Shown here one piece after another: positions 25,490 through 33,526 of a stretch of 64,000 nucleotides of DNA. The position numbers were made by a program, and so were the translations under genes. How positions within the stretch are numbered: the stretch's first letter is position 1; the number at the start of each line of letters is the position of its first letter. Below the pieces are notes generated by a model. That model was not told the DNA's origin. It worked only from the letters and a program-made list of their open reading frames with translations, and made no database searches. This DNA is from CAYNKA01 sp964397655 (GTDB lineage: Bacteria > Spirochaetota > Spirochaetia > DTKZ01): positions 1 to 64,000 of the forward strand of contig CAYNKA010000006.1 in assembly GCA_964397655.1 (NCBI GenBank). Direction: 5' to 3'.

Positions 25490-26304
25490 GGCTTCGCCTC
25501 CGAAATGAGCCTGCGCGCGAACTCGCCGATCATGAAGAGGCGGTACTCCTTCGTGCAGCGGATGTCGTCGATCGGGCTCACCTTGTCCAGGATGCCGGAA
25601 ACGATGTCTTCCGTTCTGGCAGACGCGCGGAATTTCCCGGCGAAGACCGGCACCGGGGCCGCGGAACTCACGGCGAACCTGAGGACCCCGTCCTTCTTCA
25701 GCATGGCGACGCCCACGAGGCCGAGGTCGTGGCCTTTTATCCGTTTGAGCTTGAGGTAGCCGCCGCGGGCGTTCCGGAATTCCGGGGGGATGACGATGGC
25801 CATGAGAATTTCGTCCTCCGCGAGCGAGGTCCGCTTGACGCCGGTGAAGAATTCGCTGAACGGTATTTCGCGCGTCCCCCGGATCGAGGCGACGACCGCA
25901 CGGGCGTCGAGACAGAGCAGGGCGGGCGCCATGTCCGAACAGGGGGAAGCGTTCACGACGTTGCCCGCGACCGTCGCCCTATTGCGGATCTGGTGCGAGG
26001 CGAGTGTCCTGGCGCAGGCTTCGAGCAGGGGGTAATCCCGCCGCACCGAACGGTTTTCCATGAGGGCGTTGATCGTCACCGCCGGTCCGATGGAAAGGCC
26101 CGTTTTCCCGCTTGTCAGAATCCCGTCCATTCCGGGGATGCGTTTAAGGTCGACGAGGAGTTCGGGTCTGAGCATGCCGGTTCTGATGTTCGGGAGCAGG
26201 TCGGTTCCCCCGGCGAGTATCTTCGCCTCGCGACCTTTTTCATGGAGCACATCGAGAAGCGTTTCCAAGGTCGACGGCGCCTGGTAGCGGAATTCATGCA
26301 CCAT
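25486..26304 (-). CDS. Molybdenum hydroxylase FAD-binding subunit
   Basis: The 272-residue medium subunit has the PCMH-type FAD fold. The pyrophosphate loop ILAGGTDLLP is near residue 35, the second FAD segment TVAGNVVNASPCSD near 115, and the CO-dehydrogenase flavoprotein C-terminal domain follows after about 165. AAGGAAGG lies upstream of the ATG at 26304. It is the first gene of the three-subunit operon. No chaperone (XdhC-type) or cofactor genes are nearby in the window. Confidence 0.93.
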   Translation of the reverse strand: MVHEFRYQAPSTLETLLDVLHEKGREAKILAGGTDLLPNIRTGMLRPELLVDLKRIPGMDGILTSGKTGLSIGPAVTINALMENRSVRRDYPLLEACARTLASHQIRNRATVAGNVVNASPCSDMAPALLCLDARAVVASIRGTREIPFSEFFTGVKRTSLAEDEILMAIVIPPEFRNARGGYLKLKRIKGHDLGLVGVAMLKKDGVLRFAVSSAAPVPVFAGKFRASARTEDIVSGILDKVSPIDDIRCTKEYRLFMIGEFARRLISEAKP

Positions 26305-26503
26305 CGCTCATCCTTCCTTGACGAGCCGAGAGACGGCGTCCCATCCTCCCAGGCTCGAGGCCCGACGTATCCTCTCATTAAAATACGGCTCGGGAGCACT
26401 GTCAATTGAATTCATTTCGCCGATTTCAGGCGATTCGAAGGGCTGCCGCGTCGGGTCATCGTCCGGACGCCCCGGAACGGCGCGCCCGGCGTTGGAGTTC
26501 GGC

Positions 26504-26531
26504 AAAAAAAACCCGGCCTCGACGGCCGGGT
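26504..26531 (-). terminator. Terminator after the FMN/FAD reductase gene
   Basis: ACCCGGCC (26511-26518) pairs with GGCCGGGT (26524-26531), and the minus strand continues into seven T (A 26504-26510). It separates the reductase gene from the hydroxylase operon downstream, so the latter needs its own promoter in 26305-26503, which I could not pin down. Confidence 0.88.
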
Positions 26532-26553
26532 TTCGATCTGTTTTCGACGGAAA

Positions 26554-28266
26554 CTACTTGGTTTCCACGACGCTTTTTCCGGCGATCCTGCCGAACACGA
26601 TGGTGTCCGCGAGGGCGTTTCCGCCGAGCCGGTTGCTGCCGTGGATTCCTCCGGTGACTTCGCCCGCTGCGTAGAGGCCGGGTATGATCTTGCCGTTGGT
26701 GTCGATGACCTGGGCCTTCGTGTTGATCTTCACGCCGCCCATGGTGTGATGGACGGTGGGAACGCGACCGCTCGCGTAGAACGGGGGCTTGTCGATCTTG
26801 TCCTTCATGAGTTTCTTGCCGAATTCGTCCTTCTTGGACTCCACGCCCTTGTTGTAGCGGTCGATGGTGTCCTTCAGCACCGCCGGGTCGATGCCGATCT
26901 GCTTGGCGAGGCCCTCGATCGTATCGGAGGAGAAGGCCTTGCCCTTTTTCACGAGTTCCTCGGCGGTCTCGTTGAAGCTGTTCTTCGTCTGCGGGGTCGG
27001 CATGGAGTGAGCGTCGCAGATGACGTACATGAACTGGTCCTTCTGCTTGATGAGGGCCTGGGTCATTACGTCGCGCCGTTCCGCCTCGCTCACGAACCGC
27101 TTGCCTTCCTTGTTGACGTAGATGAAATTCTCCACGTCGAACCCGACCCAGCCGTTCAGGGCGCCGGTCTTCGGATCCCCGAGGGGAAGCATCTGGATGT
27201 ATTCCATGCCCGTGAACGCGGCGCCGACTTTCTCGGCCATGGCGATGCCGTCTCCGGTCGCTCCGGGATGGTTGGTGGTGCCGAGGTTCGGCGTGATGCG
27301 GGGATCGTATTTCTGCCTCATCTCCTTGTTCGCCGAAAATCCGCCGGTCGCGAGCACTACGCCCTTCTTCGCATTGTAGCGGATCCGGTTGCCGTCTTTG
27401 TCCACGGCGACTACCGCGGTAACGCGACCTTTTTCCGTGACGAGCCGTTCGGCCCTCGTCTGAAAGAAGAATTGGACTTTGTTCTTCTCTGCGGCCGCCT
27501 TCAGGGTCTTGATGAAGCCGGTGCCGAGAGGATCGACGGTCTCATGACTTCGCGGCCAGAGGGCCCCGAGGACGGTGAACACCTTTTCGTGGAATTTCAT
27601 TCCCATGCCTTCCAGCCAATGCAGGCCGTCGAGGGCCCCGTAGGTGAGGGTCTTCACGAGTTCGGGTTCGGCCTTGTTGTCCCCTCCCGCGAGGGTCTGC
27701 TCGAAGTGCTTCTGGGGCGAGTCCTCGATGCCCTGCTTCTTTTGCCGTTCGGGGTCGGCGGCGTTATAGGCTCCGCCCGCTCGGATCGAGTTTCCGCCGA
27801 GGAAGGGCATTTTCTCGATGAGGACGACGGTCGCCTTGTTGTTGGAGGCTTCCACCGCCGCGGCGAGGCCTGCGTTGCCGCCTCCCACCACCACGACATC
27901 GGCGTCCACGGTCTTGGCTATGGGGTACTCGATCGCGTCTTTGAGCGCGTCCTTGACGGCGTTCTTGATCGCATGGCTCGTCTCGCTCGCGCCGCTCACG
28001 TTGTCCACTTCGATGTCCTGCCCCTTGATGATGCTCTTGGGGATCTCGGCGACCGCTGCGTCCGATATGCCGGGCGTGTCCTTGGTTTTCACGTCGATTT
28101 TCGTGATCTGCTTGTTCCTCACGGTGACCGTTACGGTCAATACTCCTCCGTGGCCTTCGGCCGATCCGTTGTAGACTCCGTCCACGTACGACACTTTCGG
28201 CGCCGCGAAGACGAACGTTCCGGAAAGGAAAAGGATCGCGGCGAGGGCGAACGCTATTCTTTTCAT
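26554..28266 (-). CDS. Secreted FMN/FAD fumarate reductase-like flavoprotein
   Basis: This 570-residue protein has a Sec signal peptide (1-21), an FMN-binding domain (about 25-110) with the covalent flavinylation motif SGASETS (91-97, likely Ser94, by ApbE), and a FAD-dependent reductase domain with GGGNAG (128-133) and the C-terminal NRLGGNALADTIVFGRIAG. This is the architecture of periplasmic urocanate reductase and related fumarate or acrylate reductases, which use organic acids as electron acceptors. Which acid is used cannot be said. AAGGAGA precedes the ATG. The gene is alone, with a promoter at 28320-28348 and a terminator behind it. Confidence 0.88.
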   Translation of the reverse strand: MKRIAFALAAILFLSGTFVFAAPKVSYVDGVYNGSAEGHGGVLTVTVTVRNKQITKIDVKTKDTPGISDAAVAEIPKSIIKGQDIEVDNVSGASETSHAIKNAVKDALKDAIEYPIAKTVDADVVVVGGGNAGLAAAVEASNNKATVVLIEKMPFLGGNSIRAGGAYNAADPERQKKQGIEDSPQKHFEQTLAGGDNKAEPELVKTLTYGALDGLHWLEGMGMKFHEKVFTVLGALWPRSHETVDPLGTGFIKTLKAAAEKNKVQFFFQTRAERLVTEKGRVTAVVAVDKDGNRIRYNAKKGVVLATGGFSANKEMRQKYDPRITPNLGTTNHPGATGDGIAMAEKVGAAFTGMEYIQMLPLGDPKTGALNGWVGFDVENFIYVNKEGKRFVSEAERRDVMTQALIKQKDQFMYVICDAHSMPTPQTKNSFNETAEELVKKGKAFSSDTIEGLAKQIGIDPAVLKDTIDRYNKGVESKKDEFGKKLMKDKIDKPPFYASGRVPTVHHTMGGVKINTKAQVIDTNGKIIPGLYAAGEVTGGIHGSNRLGGNALADTIVFGRIAGKSVVETK

Positions 28267-28319
28267 TGCAGGTCTCCTTGTCTTTCTGTATGGTTTTCCT
28301 TTTGAGGGGAACGACGCTA

Positions 28320-28348
28320 TTAATAAAGCAGCTTTTCCGAAAAATCAA
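28320..28348 (-). promoter_or_regulatory. Sigma-70 promoter of the flavoprotein gene
   Basis: TTGATT (28348-28343) and TATTAA (28325-28320) are 17 bases apart on the minus strand, about 50 bases before the ATG. No clear promoter for the divergent pyruvate kinase gene was found in the same gap beyond a TATACT near 28404. Confidence 0.5.
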
Positions 28349-28431
28349 GAGAGGAAACCCCTCGGGAACGGGGTTCCGGGGAGCACGAAATCGCCCGTTG
28401 GACTATACTTCATGCCGAGAGGACGGACATC

Positions 28432-30198
28432 ATGACGATACCGAGAAAGACGAAGATCATCTGCACGCTCGGACCGGCGTCCGAGCGTCCCGAAACGGTG
28501 CGGCGACTGCTCGAAGCCGGGATGAACGTCGCGCGCTTCAATTTTTCCCACGGCAACCACGAGGAACATCGGAGGAGAATGGAGACCGTCAGGGCGGCTT
28601 CGAGAGAAACCGGCATCCCGGTCGGGATTCTCCTCGACACCAAGGGCCCGGAAATCCGGACCGGAGCGGTCGCCGGAGGAGGGAAGATCGACCTGCGCTC
28701 CGGCGACCGGACGACCCTCGCCTTCGACGGGGCCGAATGCGTGCCCGGGAGGATTACCCTTTCGTACGCGAAGCTGCCGGAGGAGGTAAGTCCGGGCAAT
28801 CACGTCTTCATCGCGGACGGCCTCGTCGATCTCCGGGTGGACGAGGTGATGGGCTCCGAGCTCCTCTGCACCGTGGTGAGCGGAGGGGAGATCGGAAGCA
28901 GGAAGAACGTGAACGTTCCGGGAGTGAGGACATCCCTGCCGGCCTTGGGGGAACGGGATCTCGAGGACATCGCCTTCGGGCTTTCCATGGACATCGATTT
29001 CATCGCCGCGTCCTTCATCCGGAAGGCGGCCGACGTCGTGGCGGTGAAGCGCGCCGTCGCCGGAGCGAAGATTCCGCCCCTCGTCGTCGCGAAGATCGAG
29101 GACGAGGAAGGCGTGGAAAACATCGACGGCATCCTCCGCGTGGCGGACGGGATCCTCGTGGCCAGGGGCGATCTCGGAGTTCAGCTTCCGGGGGAGAAGA
29201 TCCCCCTTGTCCAGAAGCGGATCATCGAGAAGTGCAACGCCGCGAACAAGATCGCGGTCACTGCGACGCAGATGCTCGAATCCATGACCGTCAATCCCAA
29301 ACCGACCCGAGCCGAGCTCACCGACGTCGCCAACGCCGTTTTCGACGGCACGGACGCCGTCATGCTTTCGGGAGAGACCGCGGGGGGCAGATACCCCGTG
29401 GAGTCGGTACGGGTCATGGACAGCATCGTCAGGGCCGTCGAGGATTCTCCCGAATACCGCGAGCTCATGAAGCAGCGTTTCCGGACCCAATCCCGAGCCA
29501 TCGATATCCCGCACGCCACCGCGAAGGCCGCGCACGTCATGGCCTCGGAGATCGGGGCGGGAGCGATACTCGGCCTCACGCGCTCCGGAAACACCGCCCG
29601 TCTTCTGTCCCTGTACCGTCCCGAGCAGATCGTCATCGCGGCTACGCCGAGCGAGGCCGTCCGGAACCGCCTGCTCCTTTCCTGGGGGGTCCTGCCCCTC
29701 GTCTCTCCCGAAACCAAGGATTCGGACGAAATGATCATGAACGGTCTCAAGGCCGCTCTGGGCCACGGCTACGTGAAGAAGCTCGACAGGGTAGTGGTCG
29801 TCGCCGGGGTTCCCGTCGGGACCCCCCTCGTCACCAACATGGTGCGGGTCTACTTCCTCGGGAACATCCTGTGCCGCGGCGAGCGCGGCTACGGCGGCGA
29901 AACGACCGGAAGGGTGGTGAAGGCGAGGGACGCGATGGAGGCCTCGTCGAAGCTCCTCCTCACCGGCGACGAAATCCTCGTCACCGAGAACCTCGGCGCG
30001 GATTTCACGCCGCTCATCCCGAACATCGCGGGTTACGTCATCGAGGGGTACTCGGATCTGCCCTGGGAGCGTATCGTAGAATTGAATCCGAAGTGCGTGG
30101 GGATAGCGTCGGCAGCGGGCATCGTCTCGCTCGTTCCCGACAATCTCGTGATCACGATCAACGGCCGGGAAAAGATCATGTACGAAGGCGTGGTATGA
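28432..30198 (+). CDS. pyk: Pyruvate kinase with C-terminal extra domain
   Basis: The 588-residue glycolytic enzyme transfers phosphate from phosphoenolpyruvate to ADP. It has the N-terminal KTKIICTLGPAS and NFSHG, the active-site block VAKIEDEEG...ARGDLGV, and the TATQMLESM signature near residue 280. After the allosteric C domain (to about 475) there is an extra domain of about 110 residues related to the PEP-utilising phosphohistidine domain, as in Geobacillus pyruvate kinase, but without its catalytic His. GAGGAC precedes the ATG. It is a single-gene unit ended by a strong hairpin. Confidence 0.96.
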   Translation: MTIPRKTKIICTLGPASERPETVRRLLEAGMNVARFNFSHGNHEEHRRRMETVRAASRETGIPVGILLDTKGPEIRTGAVAGGGKIDLRSGDRTTLAFDGAECVPGRITLSYAKLPEEVSPGNHVFIADGLVDLRVDEVMGSELLCTVVSGGEIGSRKNVNVPGVRTSLPALGERDLEDIAFGLSMDIDFIAASFIRKAADVVAVKRAVAGAKIPPLVVAKIEDEEGVENIDGILRVADGILVARGDLGVQLPGEKIPLVQKRIIEKCNAANKIAVTATQMLESMTVNPKPTRAELTDVANAVFDGTDAVMLSGETAGGRYPVESVRVMDSIVRAVEDSPEYRELMKQRFRTQSRAIDIPHATAKAAHVMASEIGAGAILGLTRSGNTARLLSLYRPEQIVIAATPSEAVRNRLLLSWGVLPLVSPETKDSDEMIMNGLKAALGHGYVKKLDRVVVVAGVPVGTPLVTNMVRVYFLGNILCRGERGYGGETTGRVVKARDAMEASSKLLLTGDEILVTENLGADFTPLIPNIAGYVIEGYSDLPWERIVELNPKCVGIASAAGIVSLVPDNLVITINGREKIMYEGVV

Positions 30199-30226
30199 AA
30201 GAAGCCCGGCCGGAGCCGGGCTTCTT
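30199..30226. terminator. Bidirectional terminator between pyk and dctM
   Basis: A 12-bp perfect stem (30199-30210 with 30215-30226, loop CGGA) starts right after the pyk stop and lies 21 bases from the convergent dctM stop. T-runs are short on both sides (TTCTTC and TTCTTTC), so the strength is uncertain. Confidence 0.75.
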
Positions 30227-30246
30227 CAAAATCGATCGCTGACCCG

Positions 30247-31524
30247 CTATTTCGTGAACACGACGCTCGGTAGCCACATGCAGATGGGCTCGAAGAAGGT
30301 GATCATGAGGAGAACGATGACGAGCGGGAGCAGGAAGGGGAAGGTCGCCTTGGCGCATCGCTCGAAGGGGACCTTCGCCACGCGGGAGAGTACGAAGAGC
30401 ACCATGCCGACCGGCGGCGTCAGGAGTCCGATCATGAGGTTGAGCACCATGATGACGCCGAAATGGATGGGGTCGACGCCGAGCTTCATCATGACGGGCA
30501 GGAAGACCGGGGTCAGGATCGTGATGGCCGCTATCGTCTCCATGAAGCATCCGACGATGAGCAGGATGACGTTGATGATGATGAGGACGACGTACTTGTT
30601 CTCGGAAAGGCCGAGCATGAGGCCGGCGAATTTCTCCGTAACCTGAGTCGCCGTGAGGACCCAGGCGAATATCGACGCGCCCGCCACGATGAGAAGGATG
30701 ACGGCCGTCGTTTCCGCGGTTTCCATGCTGATTTTCACCATTTTTCTGAAGGTGAGCGTCCTGTAGACGAGGCCGAGGATGATGGCGTATACCACGGCGG
30801 CGATCGCCGCCTCCGTGGGGGTGAACACGCCGGTCATGATGCCGCCGATGATGATGGTCGGCGTCATGAGCGCGGGAAGGCCGTGAATGAAGGAGCTTCC
30901 GAGCCGTTTGAAGGAGAAGCTCGCGTCGCGCGGATATTTGCGCTTTTTGGCGTAATAGGCGACCATGACCGAGAGGGATACGGCCATCAGAATGCCCGGC
31001 ACGAATCCCGCGATGAACAGTTTGCCGATCGATGTCGACGCCATGACGCCGTAGATGACCATGGGCAGGCTGGGCGGAATGATGGGCCCGATCGTGGACG
31101 AGGCCGCGGTAACCGCGATGGAGAAGTCCAGGTCGTACCCCGAGTCGTTCATCGCCTTGATTTCGATGGTTCCGAGGCCGCCCGCGTCAGCCACCGCCGC
31201 GCCGGACATTCCCGCGAAGATGACGCTCGCCCCGATGTTGACGTGGCCGAGCCCGCCGGGAAGCCAGCCTACGAGTGCCCTCGCGAAATCGAAGATCTGG
31301 TTCGTGAGTCCCGCCTCGTTCATGAGGGTTCCCGCCATGATGAAGAAGGGGATCGCGAGCAGGGGGAAGCTGTCCACGCCGTTCACCATGCGGTGCACGA
31401 TCGTGAAGTCCGTGACGGACTGGGAAAGGTAGACCCACAGCATCGAGGATCCGCCGAGGGCTATGGCGATCGGTGCACCGATCGCGATCAAGAGGAACAA
31501 TGAAAAGAACAATACAGCTATCAT
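30247..31524 (-). CDS. TRAP transporter large permease (DctM family)
   Basis: The 425-residue polytopic membrane subunit is of the ion-transporter superfamily. It has the NGVDSFPLLAIPFFIMAG block near residue 50, the PIIPPSLPMVIYGV stretch near residue 145 and the C-terminal LLTPPVGMVLFV loop. It is the last gene of a dctP-dctQ-dctM operon on the minus strand, 15 bases after dctQ. AAGGAAG precedes the ATG. The substrate depends on the binding protein at 32306 and is unknown. Confidence 0.95.
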   Translation of the reverse strand: MIAVLFFSLFLLIAIGAPIAIALGGSSMLWVYLSQSVTDFTIVHRMVNGVDSFPLLAIPFFIMAGTLMNEAGLTNQIFDFARALVGWLPGGLGHVNIGASVIFAGMSGAAVADAGGLGTIEIKAMNDSGYDLDFSIAVTAASSTIGPIIPPSLPMVIYGVMASTSIGKLFIAGFVPGILMAVSLSVMVAYYAKKRKYPRDASFSFKRLGSSFIHGLPALMTPTIIIGGIMTGVFTPTEAAIAAVVYAIILGLVYRTLTFRKMVKISMETAETTAVILLIVAGASIFAWVLTATQVTEKFAGLMLGLSENKYVVLIIINVILLIVGCFMETIAAITILTPVFLPVMMKLGVDPIHFGVIMVLNLMIGLLTPPVGMVLFVLSRVAKVPFERCAKATFPFLLPLVIVLLMITFFEPICMWLPSVVFTK

Positions 31525-31539
31525 AGACTCTTCCTTATC

Positions 31540-32094
31540 TCAATCCATCGGGGTGGGGCTCGAAGGATCGTTGAGGACGGGAATGAATTTGATCTTCCAG
31601 TGTTTCCAGGCGACCTGAATGCTCCGTAAGGTCATGAGGACGAATCCCGCGAGAACGAAGACGTACAGGTAGCTCATCGGCCACATGACCGTCGTCATGA
31701 ACTCGCGCGACATGATCGGCATTATCTTCACGGAGAGATAGGAACAGATGCCGAAGAATACGATCTTGATCAGATCCGTCAAGGTCGAAAGCAGAAAGCC
31801 CAATTTCCGCGGCAGGAAACGGTATCCGGCCTCGACGTAGATATGGGCGTTTTTCCTGGCGGCGATGCCCGATCCGAGGAATCCGACCACGATCAGGAGA
31901 TAGCGCGCCATTTCCTCGGTCCAGACTATGGCCGAGTTGAGAACGTAGCGGGAGAAGAACTGAGTGAAAACGACGATCCCCAAGACCCAGAAAACGACGA
32001 GGAGGAGATAGTCCTCGGCCTTGTAATCTTTGAAACTGATTTCGGGTGTTTCGGCCCCTTTGTTCTCCGGTTTCCCGGCGGAGCTGTCAGACAT
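31540..32094 (-). CDS. TRAP transporter small permease (DctQ family)
   Basis: The 184-residue four-helix subunit has a longer than usual cytoplasmic N-terminus (about 30 residues, polar). The motif AIVWTEEMARYLLIVVGFLG lies between helices one and two. AAGGAGA precedes the ATG. It partners the DctM at 30247. The gap between the binding-protein stop and this start is 211 bases and contains a stable hairpin. Confidence 0.92.
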   Translation of the reverse strand: MSDSSAGKPENKGAETPEISFKDYKAEDYLLLVVFWVLGIVVFTQFFSRYVLNSAIVWTEEMARYLLIVVGFLGSGIAARKNAHIYVEAGYRFLPRKLGFLLSTLTDLIKIVFFGICSYLSVKIMPIMSREFMTTVMWPMSYLYVFVLAGFVLMTLRSIQVAWKHWKIKFIPVLNDPSSPTPMD

Positions 32095-32257
32095 ACATTC
32101 TCCTTGCGACGAATAAAACGCCGGCCCTTTTCAAAGGCTGCCCCTCGAAAGGAACCGGCGCTTGGATTCGCGGGCGGGTCCGCGGCCGATTCCCCGGCTT
32201 TTCTTCCGGATCGACGTACGGACCGCCTGCAATCACGTTCCTCGCGGGACGAGCGAA

Positions 32258-32280
32258 GCCGCGGAGTTTCGTTCCGCGGC
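32258..32280 (-). other. Hairpin between binding protein and DctQ
   Basis: GCCGCGGA (32258-32265) and TCCGCGGC (32273-32280) form a stable stem 26 bases past the dctP stop. On the minus strand no T-run follows, so it more likely protects the dctP transcript end or pauses polymerase than terminates. The first TRAP operon has a hairpin in the same place. Confidence 0.5.
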
Positions 32281-32305
32281 CGTTTTTCCCCGGGGAAAAT
32301 CCGAT

Positions 32306-33316
32306 CTACTTCAACGCCATCATCTTGTTGTACTGTTCCAGCGTCCAGGTCATGCGCGGGCTGCTCTTGAGGCTGGGGGCCACGGCCTGGATGAAGGGCG
32401 TCTTGTCGAGCTTGTTGATGATGTTGCCCTGTTTCTCGAACCAGGTGAGGAGATCGTTTTCGGCCTGGTTGATGGCGAGCGAGCACTTTTCCGCGGCTTC
32501 CTTCGTGACGTCGGTGAAAATCTTCTGGGTTTCCGGCGAAAGCTTGGCCCAGGTCTGGGCGCTGGTGATGGTGGCCAGGTTGTTCACGATGTGCTGGGTG
32601 AGGTTGATGTATTTCTGCACCTCGTAGAATTTCTTCGCCTGAATGGTCGGAAGCGGGTTTTCCTGCGCGTCGACGACGCCCTGCTGGAGAGCGAGATAAA
32701 CTTCCGCGAAGGCGATGGGCGCGGCGTTGGCTCCGACGGCCTCGGTGAACATGAGGTAGAGGGGTGCGTTCGGAACGCGGATCTTGAGGCCCTTCATGTC
32801 TTCGGGCTTGTTGATGGGCTTCTTCGAAGTGACGCAGCGGGCGCCGTAATAGGTGATGCTGGTGATCTTGTTGCCCTTGGAGGCCTTGTTGTAGCCGTCG
32901 GCGAGCTCTTCGAAGAAGGCGCTTTTCGAGAAATTCTGCCAATGCTTGAAGTTCTCGAAAACGAAGGGAGCTTCGGAGAGGGCGATCGGCCCATAGGTGT
33001 TTCCGACGAAGGCCGTTCCCGCATAGACCATGTCGACCGAGCCGAGGCTCAGGCCCTGGACGATGTCGGATTCCTTGCCGAGCGCGGATGCGGGGAAAAC
33101 CTCGATCTGGTAGGCGCCGTTGGTCTTCTTCTTGATTTCCTCGGCGGCCCAGAGCGCCCATTTATGGAATTCCTCGCTGGTTTCGTAGACGTGGGCCCAT
33201 TTCATCTTTACGACCTGCGGAGCGGCTTCTTTCTTGGCAGGTTCCTTGCTGCCTCCCGCGAAGACGACACCGATCGTCATCAATGCCGCGAGACCGATGC
33301 ATACGAGCTTCTTCAT
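32306..33316 (-). CDS. TRAP transporter substrate-binding protein (DctP family)
   Basis: The 336-residue periplasmic protein has a signal peptide (1-20, ending FAGG) and a Lys/Glu-rich linker. The family block MKGLKIRVPNAPLYLMFTEAVGANAAPIAF contains the substrate-carboxylate Arg (near residue 185), then ALQQGVVDAQENP. GGGAGG lies seven bases before the ATG. It is the first gene of the operon, with a promoter at 33393-33422 and a palindrome in the leader. Sequence differs clearly from the two binding proteins at 41846 and 42971, so a different acid is likely. Confidence 0.94.
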   Translation of the reverse strand: MKKLVCIGLAALMTIGVVFAGGSKEPAKKEAAPQVVKMKWAHVYETSEEFHKWALWAAEEIKKKTNGAYQIEVFPASALGKESDIVQGLSLGSVDMVYAGTAFVGNTYGPIALSEAPFVFENFKHWQNFSKSAFFEELADGYNKASKGNKITSITYYGARCVTSKKPINKPEDMKGLKIRVPNAPLYLMFTEAVGANAAPIAFAEVYLALQQGVVDAQENPLPTIQAKKFYEVQKYINLTQHIVNNLATITSAQTWAKLSPETQKIFTDVTKEAAEKCSLAINQAENDLLTWFEKQGNIINKLDKTPFIQAVAPSLKSSPRMTWTLEQYNKMMALK

Positions 33317-33334
33317 AATTCCTCCCTATAAAAT

Positions 33335-33344
33335 ATGGTACCAT
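33335..33344. promoter_or_regulatory. Palindrome in the dctP leader, possible GntR-type operator
   Basis: ATGGTACCAT is a perfect palindrome located about 45 bases downstream of the predicted transcription start and just before the ribosome site. It resembles operators of the FadR/UxuR branch of GntR regulators, which centre on GGT...ACC. A regulator of that branch is encoded at 36320. The link is inference. Confidence 0.38.
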
Positions 33345-33392
33345 TTTCTTACCGAACATCGTCGGCAGGTAGGTGTTTTTTAATTGTATTAC

Positions 33393-33422
33393 ATTATATC
33401 GTCCGTACTTTCCTTCTGACAA
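33393..33422 (-). promoter_or_regulatory. Sigma-70 promoter of the TRAP operon
   Basis: TTGTCA (33422-33417) and TATAAT (33398-33393) are separated by 18 bases on the minus strand. The leader would be about 70 bases long and contains the ATGGTACCAT palindrome. Confidence 0.65.
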
Positions 33423-33526
33423 GCGAAAAATGTCTTTTTTCGGCCCGAAAAGCCGAAACCGATCGGTTCGAGCGAAGGTTCGCGGCGATTTTCGCACTTA
33501 TCCGGCGCTTAGCGCGTTTTCCCGTG

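Noticed and set aside
26641..28305. A 554-codon plus-strand open frame opposite the FMN/FAD reductase
   Set aside because: Shadow of the real gene, which has signal peptide, flavin motifs, promoter and terminator on the minus strand.
28266..30242. A 658-codon plus-strand open frame in another frame over pyruvate kinase
   Set aside because: Arg-rich shadow; pyruvate kinase in the true frame is unmistakable.
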